Assembly: GCF_028368935.1 (NCBI RefSeq)
Contig: NZ_JAQNDK010000001.1
Location: 2,790,001 to 2,854,000 of the forward strand
Direction: 5' to 3'
Length of the DNA stretch: 64,000 nucleotides
DNA from: Sorangium aterium
GTDB taxonomy: Bacteria > Myxococcota_A > Polyangia > Polyangiales > Polyangiaceae
The notes under the pieces are model-generated. The model was not told the DNA's origin. It saw only the letters and a program-made list of their open reading frames with translations, and made no database searches. Each line of letters opens with the position of its first letter. Position 1 is the first letter of the stretch. This document shows positions 35,648 to 44,351 of the stretch, piece by piece. The position numbers and the translations under genes are program-made.

Positions 35648-36382
35648 TCAGCGCAATGGGGCTTCGCAGGTGAGGCAGCGCTGGGGGACGCCTTCCTTGT
35701 GGTAGTGCTCGCCGCAACGGCCGCAGAGACGGGCGTCGGCCTCGAAGGCGATCAGCTTGTCGGTCGCCTTGCAGCGAAGGCCGGCGACCTGCGGCGGCTC
35801 CAGCGAGCGCACCTCGCCGGCGGCATCGTCGGGCGGAGGCAGCGCGCCTTCCTTGATGTCGGCCGCGCGGGCGGGGATACGCACCCTCGCCTCGGCCAGC
35901 ACGCGCGCGGCCGCCGGGAGGTGCGATCGCAGCGGGATGGCGATCGCCGTGCCGCTGCCCTGGACCGTGAGCGCAGTCTCCGTGAGCAACAGGCCCGTGA
36001 CATCGTGCCAGCCGATGCGCTCGATCTCACCAGGTCCGCTCTCGATCCCCACCCCGGCATCACCGACACGAAGCGACTTCATCGACCACTGACCGAAGAG
36101 CCCCACCGCCGCCCCGAGGAGCAAGGCGCCGAGGAGCAGGTACGTGGCCGCCGGGTGCGCGCCCGCGTCCTCGCCCCGGAACCACTGGCCATAGACACCC
36201 GCCCCGGCCAGCAGCGCCGCGACGGACATGCCGAGCATCGTGAGGCCGAGCTCGAGCGATGCCTTCGGCTCGAAACGTCGCTCGCTCCGCGGATCGGTCC
36301 GCTGTCGCAACACGACCTCACCGCCCTGCCCCGTGGTCCCTGAACCCTTGCGCCTGCGCTTCCCCGGTCTGTCGGCTGCCAT
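35648..36382 (-). CDS. Two-helix membrane protein with C-terminal zinc ribbon
   Basis: A 244-aa protein. A Lys/Arg-rich head precedes two adjacent membrane helices (about 43-63 and 80-100; LGLTMLGMSVAALLAGAGVY and YLLLGALLLGAAVGLFG). A PH-like beta region follows (VGDAGVGIESGPGEIERIGWHDVTGLLLTETALTV), of the kind seen in bPH membrane proteins. The end is a zinc ribbon of two Cys pairs, CGRCGE and CLTCEA. The ATG at 36382 has AGGAAG 6-7 nt upstream. The family is not recognised; the TM-PH-zinc-ribbon layout suggests a membrane sensor or scaffold. It is divergent from the next gene by 131 nt. Confidence 0.65.
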   Translation of the reverse strand: MAADRPGKRRRKGSGTTGQGGEVVLRQRTDPRSERRFEPKASLELGLTMLGMSVAALLAGAGVYGQWFRGEDAGAHPAATYLLLGALLLGAAVGLFGQWSMKSLRVGDAGVGIESGPGEIERIGWHDVTGLLLTETALTVQGSGTAIAIPLRSHLPAAARVLAEARVRIPARAADIKEGALPPPDDAAGEVRSLEPPQVAGLRCKATDKLIAFEADARLCGRCGEHYHKEGVPQRCLTCEAPLR

Positions 36383-36513
36383 CGGCGGCTTCCTATCGGA
36401 GGAGACGCCCGGACGCAAAGGGGCTCAGCCCAGACCACCGCTCCGCACGAGCAGCCAGACGGGAGCCGCACCCCGCCCGCGCCGCAAGGACGGAGAGGTA
36501 TGCTGGGAGCGCG

Positions 36514-37944
36514 ATGCCCTCGATGCCCAACGCAGCGACGTACGTCCTGCCAGCGCTGGGCATCGGGCTCGCAGCCCTCGCGATCCTGGGGCCAGGCTCG
36601 CCACGCATGGCCACCGGCGTGCGGGTGTGGGGGACGCCCGTCGCCGGAAGCGAGGCGCTGGCGCTCCGCATCGAAGGGGTGCGCCGCCTCCACGGCGCCG
36701 ACGATCCGGCGGCAATCCCGCAGATCGAGGTGAGCGCCACCTCCGCAGGGGAGCCGCTCGAGCGATGGACCGGCTCGCTCGACAAGGACGGCACCGGCGA
36801 GGCGCTGCTGCGCGCGCCGGCAGGGCTGCAGGAGCCGGTGACTGCGCGGATCGCGCTGGGCAGCGTCACGCTCCTGGAGCGGCAGCTCCCGCTGTTGCCT
36901 CCGCTCCCAGCGGCGGAGACGACCGCCCTGCCAGGCGCGGCGAACGCGACCGCGCTGCCAGGCGCGGCGCACGGGGAGCTCCGCCTGCAGGTCACGGTGG
37001 CGCGGGGAGCCCTGGCAGCGCCGTTTCCGGAGCGGGTGCGGGTCGCGATCGAGGCGCAGGACGGAACGCCCGCGGCAGGGGCGCGCCTCGAGGTGAGCAC
37101 CGTCGGGGCGGAGCTCGTGGAGCACGGCAGCGGTCCGGCGCAGATCAAGGCCGATGCGCGCGGCGCCGCGGAGCTCACGCTCAAGCCGCTGGCGCACACG
37201 GTCGAGCTCACGCTCCGCGCGACCCACCCGGGGAGCACACCGCCGGGGACACGGAGCGCGAGTGGCACGTGGGAAGGGAAGCTGCCCGTGATCCCGGGAG
37301 CCGTCTGGCTCGATCCGGGCGGACTCGATGGCGAACGGCCCGAGCTCCGGTTGATCTCCCCGGCGCCGAGGCCGCGCGCCTACGTCTCGATCGGAGGTGC
37401 GCGCGGCCGTGCGCTCGGGGCGATCGTCCCCCTCGCGGCCGATGGGGCGGGCTTCTTCTCGGGGAGGGTGACGCTCCCGGACAGCCTCGCGCCCGGGGAG
37501 GCGGACTGGGCGGTGGTCGCGAGCGACCCCTACGAGCAGGGCGCGGGCACGGTGGCCTGGCCGATCGCGTCAGCGGCGGCGTCCGCCTCGCCGCGGCGCG
37601 TGGAGCTGCTCGCGGACGGGATGCCGGCGGCCGAGGCGCGCGAGCGGGCGCGCGCCTCGCATGCGCGGCGCGCTGGCCTCCTGGTCCTCGCCGCGTCCGC
37701 TGTGGTCCAGGTGCTCCTGCTCGCGCTGCGATCCCGGACCGCGCGGCGCCGCCTGGAGGCGCACGTCGCCGACGCCTCGGGCGACGAGGGCAAGGACGGA
37801 ACGCATGGCGCGCCGCTGTCGAGGGAAGATCGCGACCGGCTGCTCGCCGCCGTGCGGGCGGAGCCGCTGCTGTCGGTGCTCGCCCTCGCCGCGCTCGTCG
37901 GGCTCTCCTTCGCGGCGGTCGCGGCGCTCGCCACCTTCCGATGA
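36514..37944 (+). CDS. Membrane-anchored extracytoplasmic Ig-like protein, unknown
   Basis: A 476-aa protein. A hydrophobic N-terminus (VLPALGIGLAALAILGPG) is followed by about 370 residues of beta-rich sequence (RVWGTPVAGSEALALRIEGVRRL, ELRLQVTVARGALAAPFPERVRVAIEAQDG, AELTLKPLAHTVELTLRAT) that reads like two or three Ig or carboxypeptidase-regulatory-like domains. Two membrane helices lie near the C-terminus (about 387-405 and 450-470). An ALPGAAN/ALPGAAH duplication sits in the middle. No enzyme motif is visible. It could be an envelope-stress or surface protein. The start could also be the ATG three codons later. Confidence 0.6.
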   Translation: MPSMPNAATYVLPALGIGLAALAILGPGSPRMATGVRVWGTPVAGSEALALRIEGVRRLHGADDPAAIPQIEVSATSAGEPLERWTGSLDKDGTGEALLRAPAGLQEPVTARIALGSVTLLERQLPLLPPLPAAETTALPGAANATALPGAAHGELRLQVTVARGALAAPFPERVRVAIEAQDGTPAAGARLEVSTVGAELVEHGSGPAQIKADARGAAELTLKPLAHTVELTLRATHPGSTPPGTRSASGTWEGKLPVIPGAVWLDPGGLDGERPELRLISPAPRPRAYVSIGGARGRALGAIVPLAADGAGFFSGRVTLPDSLAPGEADWAVVASDPYEQGAGTVAWPIASAAASASPRRVELLADGMPAAEARERARASHARRAGLLVLAASAVVQVLLLALRSRTARRRLEAHVADASGDEGKDGTHGAPLSREDRDRLLAAVRAEPLLSVLALAALVGLSFAAVAALATFR

Positions 37945-38045
37945 CCCGCGGGGGCGCGCCGCCTCGTGGATTTGATCCGCGGCGGGCCCCGAGCCGCTAG
38001 ACTGGACGGCCAGGCGGCACGGGGCGGGAGGACGACAGACAGGGC

Positions 38046-39254
38046 ATGTCCGAGCAGCAGCGGTACCGGGTCATCAAGCGCCTCGCCTCCGGAGGCATGG
38101 CGGAGGTCTTCGTCGCCGAGAGCGCGGGGATCGAAGGGTTCAAGAAGCAGGTCGCGATCAAGCGCGTCCTGCCGCAGCTCAGCAAGAAGGAGCAGTTCAT
38201 CGCGATGTTCCTCGACGAGGCGCGCCTCTCGGCGCACCTCTCGCACTCGAACGTCGTGTCGGTGTTCGACATCGGCGTCGGCGACGGCACCTACTTCATC
38301 GTCATGGAGTACGTGGACGGCGCCGACCTGAGAGCGCTCCTCGATCACCAGAAGAAGGTGGGCCGGCCGATGACCGTCGAGGTCGCCGCCTTCATGGCCG
38401 CGAAGATGTGCCAGGGCCTCGCCTACGCGCACGATCTTGCGACCGCGGACGGAAAGCCGCTCCAGATCGTGCACCGGGACATCACCCCGGCCAACGTGCT
38501 CATCACCCGCTACGGCGAGGTGAAGATCGTGGACTTCGGGCTCGCGAAGGCGTCGAGCCAGCTCGCCGAGAGCGACGCGGGCATCATCAAGGGGAAGTTC
38601 GGCTACCTCGCGCCCGAGACGGTGCTCGAGCAGGGCGTCGACCAGCGCGTCGACATCTTCGCGCTCGGGATCATCCTCTGGGAGATGCTCGCCGGGCGCC
38701 GGCTGTTCCTCGGCGACTCCGACTACATCACGGTGCGGCTCGTGCGCGACGCGGTGATCCCGTCGCTCCAGCAGATCAACAGCGATGTGCCGCGCGAGCT
38801 GGAGCAGATCATCCGCCGCGCGCTCGCCCGCGACCCGGCGGCCCGCTACCTGTCGGCGCGCGAGCTCGGCCGCGACCTGACCCGCTTCCTCTACCGCTAC
38901 GGCCGCCCGGTGAGCGAGGACGACGTCGCCTCGCTCGTGGAGCGCGCCAAGGGCGGGCCGGCGCGGGCGGTCGACGGGACGCAGAAGATCGCCGAGCTCA
39001 TCGACATGATGCTCCTCGAGTTCAAATCGCTCACGAAGGAGCCGACCGCCGGCGGCAGCGGCCTGAGCCTGCTGCCCACCCTGGAGGGCGCCCCGATCCT
39101 GATGCACGGGGAGGAGCACCCGAGCTCGCCGCCCCCGCGCAGCGAGGGGCCGCTCGGGGGGCTCGCCGACGAGCTGGAAGGCCCCGACTCGCTCCACCAG
39201 GACGAGTCCTCTTCCTCGGTGACGGCCTGGTTCCGAGGGCTCATCCCGCGCTAG
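38046..39254 (+). CDS. Ser/Thr protein kinase (Pkn-type), soluble
   Basis: A 402-aa kinase with all catalytic motifs intact: ATP loop LASGGMAEVF, Lys39 in VAIKRV, HRDITPAN (about 141-148), DFGLA (about 163), and FGYLAPE with ALGIILWEM after it. The catalytic domain ends near residue 285. The C-terminal 115 residues are Ser/Pro/Gly-rich without a membrane helix, so this is a cytoplasmic Hanks-type kinase. The C-terminal WFRGLIPR end is unlike Myxococcus Pkn proteins I can recall. It is followed after 115 nt by the peroxiredoxin gene; there are no clues to substrates. Confidence 0.9.
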   Translation: MSEQQRYRVIKRLASGGMAEVFVAESAGIEGFKKQVAIKRVLPQLSKKEQFIAMFLDEARLSAHLSHSNVVSVFDIGVGDGTYFIVMEYVDGADLRALLDHQKKVGRPMTVEVAAFMAAKMCQGLAYAHDLATADGKPLQIVHRDITPANVLITRYGEVKIVDFGLAKASSQLAESDAGIIKGKFGYLAPETVLEQGVDQRVDIFALGIILWEMLAGRRLFLGDSDYITVRLVRDAVIPSLQQINSDVPRELEQIIRRALARDPAARYLSARELGRDLTRFLYRYGRPVSEDDVASLVERAKGGPARAVDGTQKIAELIDMMLLEFKSLTKEPTAGGSGLSLLPTLEGAPILMHGEEHPSSPPPRSEGPLGGLADELEGPDSLHQDESSSSVTAWFRGLIPR

Positions 39255-39369
39255 ATCCCGCACCGGGAGGCCAGCGACGTGACGTCCGCGCCGCTGCGCC
39301 GTCCCCTCCCATGACCCGTCACCGGCCAGGGGGAGCCTTCCTCCGGCCCACAGCAAAGGCAAAGAGAAG

Positions 39370-39837
39370 ATGAGCCTCGAGATTGGAAAGCCGTTTCCGC
39401 GCTTCGCGCTGCCGAACCAGGACGGCAAGACCGTGAAGCTCGAGGATTTCGCGGGCCAATGGCTCGTGCTCTACGTCTATCCGAAGGACGACACGCCGGG
39501 TTGCACGATCCAGGGCAAGTCGTTCACGGCCTCCAAGGCAGATTTCGACGAGGCCAACATCGCCGTGGTCGGCGTCAGCGCGGACGACGTCGCGTCGCAC
39601 AAGAGCTTCTGCGACAAGTTCTCGTTCACCATCGACCTGCTCGCCGACACGGGCCACGAGCTGCTCAAGGCCGCGGGCGTCGGGCAGAGCGAGTGGAAAG
39701 GCACCCTGTACTGGGACCGGACGACATTCGTCATCGATCCGTCGGGCGTGCTGCGAAGGACCTACCTGAAGGTGAAGCCGGACGGGCACGAGCAGGCCCT
39801 CCTCAACGACATCGCGGAGCTCAAGGCCCAGGCCTGA
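39370..39837 (+). CDS. bcp: Peroxiredoxin PrxQ/Bcp
   Basis: A 155-aa thiol peroxidase. Peroxidatic Cys45 is in DDTPGCT. The Cys five residues later that resolves in E. coli Bcp is replaced (GCTIQGKS); instead Cys81 (SFCDKF) lies 36 residues on, matching the alpha-3 type of atypical 2-Cys PrxQ. Arg116 in YWDRTTFVIDPSG is conserved. It reduces hydroperoxides with thioredoxin. The RBS region AGAGAAG precedes the ATG. No regulator is adjacent. Confidence 0.93.
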   Translation: MSLEIGKPFPRFALPNQDGKTVKLEDFAGQWLVLYVYPKDDTPGCTIQGKSFTASKADFDEANIAVVGVSADDVASHKSFCDKFSFTIDLLADTGHELLKAAGVGQSEWKGTLYWDRTTFVIDPSGVLRRTYLKVKPDGHEQALLNDIAELKAQA

Positions 39838-39947
39838 AAGCCGCGACCGCCTGCGGCGGGCAGAGCGCAGGGAAGAGGACACTCCACCTGCGCAAAAACT
39901 TGCTCACGCTGGATTTGCTGGCATGTCGCCCCTACCCTGTCGCCCTT

Positions 39948-40493
39948 GTGGCACCACGCCTTCCTTTTGCTCCCGGTCGAATCGTATCGCTCACGGCCTT
40001 CACGGCGATCACCGCGGTGGCGCTCGCGACCGCTGCCGCGGTGGGCGCCTGTAAAGGCTCGGGGGGCGGCGGATCCGTCGGATCGAGTACGGGCGATGCC
40101 AGCGGCTGTCCGATGGGGCCGAGACAGGCGCTGTTCACCATCACCGTGCGCGCGAGAGGCGCCACCGTCCCGCCGGACACCACCGTTCACATCGCGTGGA
40201 GCGCCGCGGACGAGCCGATCTTCGTCCTGAGCGATCCGACCACCTGGAAGACGCTCGACGAGGCCAACCTTGTGTGCGCCGTCGATCGCGCTCAGCCTCC
40301 TCCCGAAGCGCTGGAGGCGCTCGTCTGCGAGCTGTGGACGGCCGGGGTGACGTGGGTGAAGATCTCGGGGACAGGCTACGACGACTTCGAGCAGACGCTC
40401 GCGCCCGTCATGAACGACGAGTGCGAGACCTTCCTGCCTCAGAACGTCGATATCGAGCTCGTCCCGGCGGTCGACGCGGGCACGGGCGAGTAA
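39948..40493 (+). CDS. Putative lipoprotein, unknown function
   Basis: A 181-aa protein. A long hydrophobic signal ends in AVGAC (Cys35), followed by a Gly/Ser spacer (KGSGGGGSVGSSTGDASG). The rest is a compact, Cys-containing beta domain (FTITVRARGATVPPDTTVHIAWSA, FVLSDPTTWKTL, VCELWTAGVTWVKISGTGYDDFEQTL) ending in an acidic stretch. Four more Cys (LVCAV, LVCEL, DECET, SGCPM) could form disulfides. The start is uncertain; GTG at 39948 gives a normal signal but has no RBS. It is probably an outer-membrane lipoprotein of the secreted kind common in Sorangium. Confidence 0.6.
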   Translation: MAPRLPFAPGRIVSLTAFTAITAVALATAAAVGACKGSGGGGSVGSSTGDASGCPMGPRQALFTITVRARGATVPPDTTVHIAWSAADEPIFVLSDPTTWKTLDEANLVCAVDRAQPPPEALEALVCELWTAGVTWVKISGTGYDDFEQTLAPVMNDECETFLPQNVDIELVPAVDAGTGE

Positions 40494-40566
40494 CCGGTAG
40501 CCGGAGGGCGCACCAGGGCGAGGTGATCGCTGCCAAGCCCGGGCGCCCTCTCCTGTCGAAGGCAGC

Positions 40567-40938
40567 ATGCGCCCCCAGCTCCTCTTTCCCCTGCTCGTTC
40601 CAGCCTTCCTCTCCGCCTGCAGCTCAGCTCCCGAGGCGAAGGCCCCGGCCCCCGGCGGGCAGACGTTCCCCGAGGCGGTCGCGATGATGTGCGATGTCGA
40701 CAGGAGAGCCGGGCTCGACCCGGAGGCCGATCCGATCAGCGTCGGGCAGATGCGGTCGGCGTGGATCGCAGAGCACGTGGAGAGCCCCGATGGAATCGAG
40801 CTCCGCACGATGCTCAGCGTGAAAGGGGCCGCGGAGCAGGGCGTGATGCTGCGCGAGGAGGCCAAGAAGGCAGGGATCGCGCGCTGCGCGCTCGCGGACT
40901 CGCTGGAGGCGGACGGGACAGGGGGGCTATCGCCATGA
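40567..40938 (+). CDS. Small lipoprotein, unknown
   Basis: A 123-aa protein with signal MRPQLLFPLLVPAFLSAC (Cys18). A short Pro/Ala linker leads to a helical domain of about 85 residues with two Cys (Cys42 in AMMCDVDRR and the Cys in ARCALAD). The sequence AGLDPEADPISVGQMRSAWIAEHVESPDGIELRTMLS is typical of a small helical lipoprotein found repeatedly in Polyangiaceae; no known function. It lies 73 nt after the previous lipoprotein on the same strand and may share its transcript. Confidence 0.7.
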   Translation: MRPQLLFPLLVPAFLSACSSAPEAKAPAPGGQTFPEAVAMMCDVDRRAGLDPEADPISVGQMRSAWIAEHVESPDGIELRTMLSVKGAAEQGVMLREEAKKAGIARCALADSLEADGTGGLSP

Positions 40939-41138
40939 CGCCGTGAATGCACAGGATCGGCAGCGACGCACAGCCATCGGCGACCGGGCGCAGCTGGCCG
41001 GAACGTGCGACGGGGGATGAGAGAGGTGGAGGGAGATGGCCGAAGCGGAAAAGAGGAGCCGAAGAGAGAGGACGAGAGGGCGGCCCCTTTGAAGCCAGGT
41101 TGACGTGGGTGACGAAGCTCTGGATTTGTACCTCTCCG

Positions 41139-41726
41139 TCAGGAGAGCACTTCCGTGGCATCCTTCGCCCCGAGAACGTTGTCGATCCAGCGGTCGAGGG
41201 TCGTGATGTCCGTGCATGCCTGGATGCGCGCGCTATCGCACTCGGCGAGCACGATCCCTGCGCGCGCGAGCAGCCGGAGCAGCGTCCCCCTCTTGGCCTT
41301 GAGCTCGCCCTCACGCAAGCCCTCGAGCTTGCCGCGATCGATGAGCTTCTGCGCGAACGGGGGGAAAGCTGCCTCGCCTTTGATCTGCCGTTCCATGACC
41401 AACGCCTCCAGCGCCCGCCGCATGGGCTCACGCAACCCGTTCCAGATGACTTGAAAATAGACCGCCGCGTGCTCCTGGTCGAGCCGACCGAGGGCGGCGA
41501 GCGCGGCCTGGACCACGGTGAGCCCGTTCGGCCCGTTGCCGTGCACCACGGCCGAGAGCACCGCGAGCTCGAGCTCTTTCTCAGCTTGGTCAGGGTCGGT
41601 GATCTCGGGGACGACCGCTGGACCGAGCACCAGCGGCTCGATGTGGCCCAGCCCCAGACCGAGGTCGATGTTCTCCGCCGCCCAGGTGGCCACGCCCTCG
41701 CCGCCGCCGACAAGGAGCACCCTCAC
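41139..41726 (-). pseudogene. C-terminal remnant of an Rpn/PD-(D/E)XK-like nuclease family protein
   Basis: 195 codons. The tail RGTLLRLLARAGIVLAECDSARIQACTDITTLDRWIDNVLGAKDATEV, together with LVLGPAVVPEITDPDQAEKELELAVLSAVVHGNG, matches a paralogous family common in Sorangium. The N-terminal 100 or so residues with the nuclease core (usually ending VVxVQL before this) are absent. The remaining part starts at a GTG whose upstream DNA is occupied by the divergent metallophosphoesterase gene. It is therefore an N-terminally truncated copy, probably non-functional. The RELK-rich helical middle is intact. A short functional protein cannot be excluded. Confidence 0.6.
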
Positions 41727-41800
41727 TTCGCCGCGTGGCGCGCTTCCTGCTCTCGCGCCACCTCGCAGGCGCCCTCTCCCCTTCCCCCTATCCTGACCTC

Positions 41801-42616
41801 ATGGCCGCGCCGACCGCGCTCCGCCTCGCCTGGGCGACCGACGTCCACCTCAACTTCCTCTCCCGCGAAGAACTCGCCGCCTTCTGCTCCACCCTCGCCG
41901 CAACCGCCTCCGATGCGGTCCTCTTCACCGGCGACATCGCCGAAGCCGAGAGCCTCCGCCCCCTCCTCGAGACCGTCGCCGAGGCCATCGAGCGCCCGCT
42001 CTACTTCGTCCTCGGCAACCACGATTTCTACCGCGGGAGCATCGCCGCCGTACGCGCGATGGCCGCCGAGCTCTCGGCCACCTCCCCCTGGCTCAGGTGG
42101 CTCCCGTCGATCCCCCACGTCGAGCTCGGCCCGGACACCGCCCTCGTCGGCCACGACGGCTGGGCCGACGCCCGCTTCGGCGACTACGAGAGATCGCCCG
42201 TCATGCTCAACGATTACGTGCTCATCCAGGAGCTCGCCTCCCTCGACCGGCGCGGCCGGAGAGAGGCCTTGCACCGCCTCGGCGACGAGGCCGCGGAATA
42301 CCTGCGCCGCGTCTTGCCACAGGCCCTCGAGCGGTACCGGCGCGTCATCGTCGCCACGCACGTCCCCCCGTTCAAGGAGGCCTGCTGGCACGAAGGCCAG
42401 ATCTCCAACGACGATTGGCTCCCCCATTTCACCTGCAAGGCCACAGGCGAGGCGATCCGCGAGGCCGCCGTGCGGCACCCGGACCGGCGGGTCGAGGTGC
42501 TCTGCGGCCACACCCACGGCGCCGGCGTGGCGGAGATCCTCCCGAACCTCGTCGTGCAGACCGGCGGCGCCGAGTACGGCGAGCCCGCGGTGCAAGGCGT
42601 CATCGGGACCGCGTAG
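41801..42616 (+). CDS. Calcineurin-like metallophosphoesterase
   Basis: A 271-aa protein with all five metal motifs: ATDVHL, FTGDIAE, LGNHDFYRG, VATHVPPF and CGHTHG. It is a cytoplasmic single-domain phosphoesterase. The substrate (nucleotide, phospholipid or protein) cannot be told. The ATG at 41801 gives a start just before the first beta strand. It is divergent from the Rpn remnant. Confidence 0.88.
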   Translation: MAAPTALRLAWATDVHLNFLSREELAAFCSTLAATASDAVLFTGDIAEAESLRPLLETVAEAIERPLYFVLGNHDFYRGSIAAVRAMAAELSATSPWLRWLPSIPHVELGPDTALVGHDGWADARFGDYERSPVMLNDYVLIQELASLDRRGRREALHRLGDEAAEYLRRVLPQALERYRRVIVATHVPPFKEACWHEGQISNDDWLPHFTCKATGEAIREAAVRHPDRRVEVLCGHTHGAGVAEILPNLVVQTGGAEYGEPAVQGVIGTA

Positions 42617-42751
42617 GCCACCATCGCGCCGCGCGCCCCGGCTCGCCGCCGCCCACCGCCCTCGCGGGCGTCCATCCCACGGACCTTCCGGCCCCGACAC
42701 GATGTATCCTGCGCGCCACGACCTCCGCCGACCTCGGCAGAACGGTGAGCC

Positions 42752-43573
42752 ATGCCGACGAACGACCCCGACAGCCAGCTCGACGAGCTCCTTCGCGCGC
42801 TCGACGCAAACCCTCGCGCCACCGACGTCTTCTATCCCAGGCAAGTGAACACGAGCCCCCCCGCCGGCGCGACGGACTACGACATCCCCGTGGCCCCCGG
42901 GGTGACGCTCGGCGCGCGCTGGCACCTGTCCGATCCGGGCAATCCGACCGTGCTCGCGTTCCACGGCAATGGTGAGACCGTCCCCGACTACGACGACATC
43001 GCCGAGGGCTGGCACGACATCGGGCTCAACCTCTTCATGGTCGATTACCGCGGCTATGGCTGGAGCCGCGGACAGCCGACGATGCGCTCGCTCCATGAAG
43101 ATCCCTTGAAGGTCTCCGACTTCTTCCAGCGCGAGCTCGCCGAGAAGAGCCGCGCTTCAGGCCTCGACCGGCCGCCGGTGCCGGTGCTCTTCGGCCGCTC
43201 GCTCGGCAGCTCCCCGGCGTCGCGCATCGCCGCGCACCGCGGCGACGCGTACCGCGCGCTCCTCCTCGAGAGCGGGTTCAGCGACGTTCGGCACCTGCTC
43301 GCCCTCTTCGAGATCGACCTCGGCGATCTGCGCGACGAGGCGCACCGCAGCTTCTCGAACCCGGAGCTCCTGAGGAACGTCGAGATCCCGGTCCTCGTCC
43401 TGCACGGCGCGCGCGACACGCTGCTCCCGCCGGACCACGCCCGCGAGAACCATGCCGCCGTCCGCCACGAGAGGAAGGCCCTGCACCTCATCGACGGCGC
43501 CGGGCACAACGATATCCTCCTCTTCGCGTCCGCCTATTTCGGAGCGATACGGGCCTTCCTGCAGAAGCACTGA
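42752..43573 (+). CDS. Alpha/beta hydrolase, ABHD17/BEM46-like
   Basis: A 273-aa hydrolase. It has the oxyanion loop FHGNGE, YRGYGWSRG, the nucleophile elbow GRSLGS (Ser at about 149), the acid in HGARDTLLPP and the catalytic His in GAGHND. The first 50 residues are extra and include no signal peptide, so it is cytoplasmic. Substrates of this subgroup are unknown, probably acyl esters or thioesters. It lies 135 nt after the phosphoesterase and converges on the next operon. Confidence 0.88.
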   Translation: MPTNDPDSQLDELLRALDANPRATDVFYPRQVNTSPPAGATDYDIPVAPGVTLGARWHLSDPGNPTVLAFHGNGETVPDYDDIAEGWHDIGLNLFMVDYRGYGWSRGQPTMRSLHEDPLKVSDFFQRELAEKSRASGLDRPPVPVLFGRSLGSSPASRIAAHRGDAYRALLLESGFSDVRHLLALFEIDLGDLRDEAHRSFSNPELLRNVEIPVLVLHGARDTLLPPDHARENHAAVRHERKALHLIDGAGHNDILLFASAYFGAIRAFLQKH

Positions 43574-43583
43574 GCGAAGGCGC

Positions 43584-43596
43584 CGAGCGGCGCTCG
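43584..43596. terminator. Small stem-loop between convergent genes
   Basis: CGAGC (43584-43588) and GCTCG (43592-43596) with a 3-nt loop lie between stops at 43573 and 43602. It is weak and could be chance. Confidence 0.25.
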
Positions 43597-43601
43597 CCCG
43601 C

Positions 43602-44351
43602 TCACACCTCGAACAGCAGAAACGACTTCCCCGTCAGCTTCCTGAGCAGCGGCATCGCCACATTGTAAACCGGAGTCCCGTTCGACATGCGCCCCTCGAG
43701 CGCCCCGTGGTGCGCGTGGCCGTGGAAGACCACGTCGGCGCCGTACAGATCGATCGGCGCGGCCAGGCGGCTCGTCCCAAGGAAGGGCCTTATCTCCACG
43801 TTCTCGCCGACGGTCGTCTCGAGGATCGGCGTGTAATGCATGATCACGATCTTCTTCTCGCTGTCGAGCTGGGACAGCGCCGCCTCGAGCTTCAGCGCCT
43901 CGGTCACGGCCTCCTGCACGAAAGCCTTGAGCGGGCCCTCGCCGAACGCCTGGAGCGTCGCGCTCCCGAAGCCGCCCATGAAGCCCTTCACGCCGGCAAC
44001 CCCGATGTCGTCGCGCAAGATCAGGTGATCCCCGTCGAGCACCTCGACGCCCGCGTCGCCCAGGAGCTTCGCGATCTCGGCGCCCGCCCCCCGGTCGAGA
44101 TCGTGGTTGCCGAACACGGCGGCGCACGGCACGGAGAGCCCGGCGAGCGCGTCCGCCAGCACCTTCGCCTCCTCGGGATGGCCGCGATCGGTGAGATCGC
44201 CGCACAGCACGAGCAGCTCCGCCTCGGCGTTCACCGCCTTCACGATCTCGCGCATCCTGGCGCCGTGCTCCGGCCGGCAGTGCAGATCCGAGGACGCCGC
44301 GACGCGGCGCTTGCGCGGCTCCCCGTTCCCTCCGGCGACGGCGGCGCTCAT
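43602..44351 (-). CDS. Metallophosphoesterase (3',5'-cNMP-phosphodiesterase-like)
   Basis: A 249-aa calcineurin-fold phosphatase: SSDLHC, LCGDLTDRG, FGNHDLDRG, IMHYTPI and VFHGHAHHG with GT(P)VYNVAM. Compared with the neighbouring phosphoesterase it is shorter, and it belongs to the YfcE/cpdA-like branch (GNHD plus GHAH). The ATG overlaps the stop of the nucleotidyltransferase gene (ATGA), so the two are coupled. Its substrate may be the product of that gene, but this is inference. Confidence 0.88.
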   Translation of the reverse strand: MSAAVAGGNGEPRKRRVAASSDLHCRPEHGARMREIVKAVNAEAELLVLCGDLTDRGHPEEAKVLADALAGLSVPCAAVFGNHDLDRGAGAEIAKLLGDAGVEVLDGDHLILRDDIGVAGVKGFMGGFGSATLQAFGEGPLKAFVQEAVTEALKLEAALSQLDSEKKIVIMHYTPILETTVGENVEIRPFLGTSRLAAPIDLYGADVVFHGHAHHGALEGRMSNGTPVYNVAMPLLRKLTGKSFLLFEV

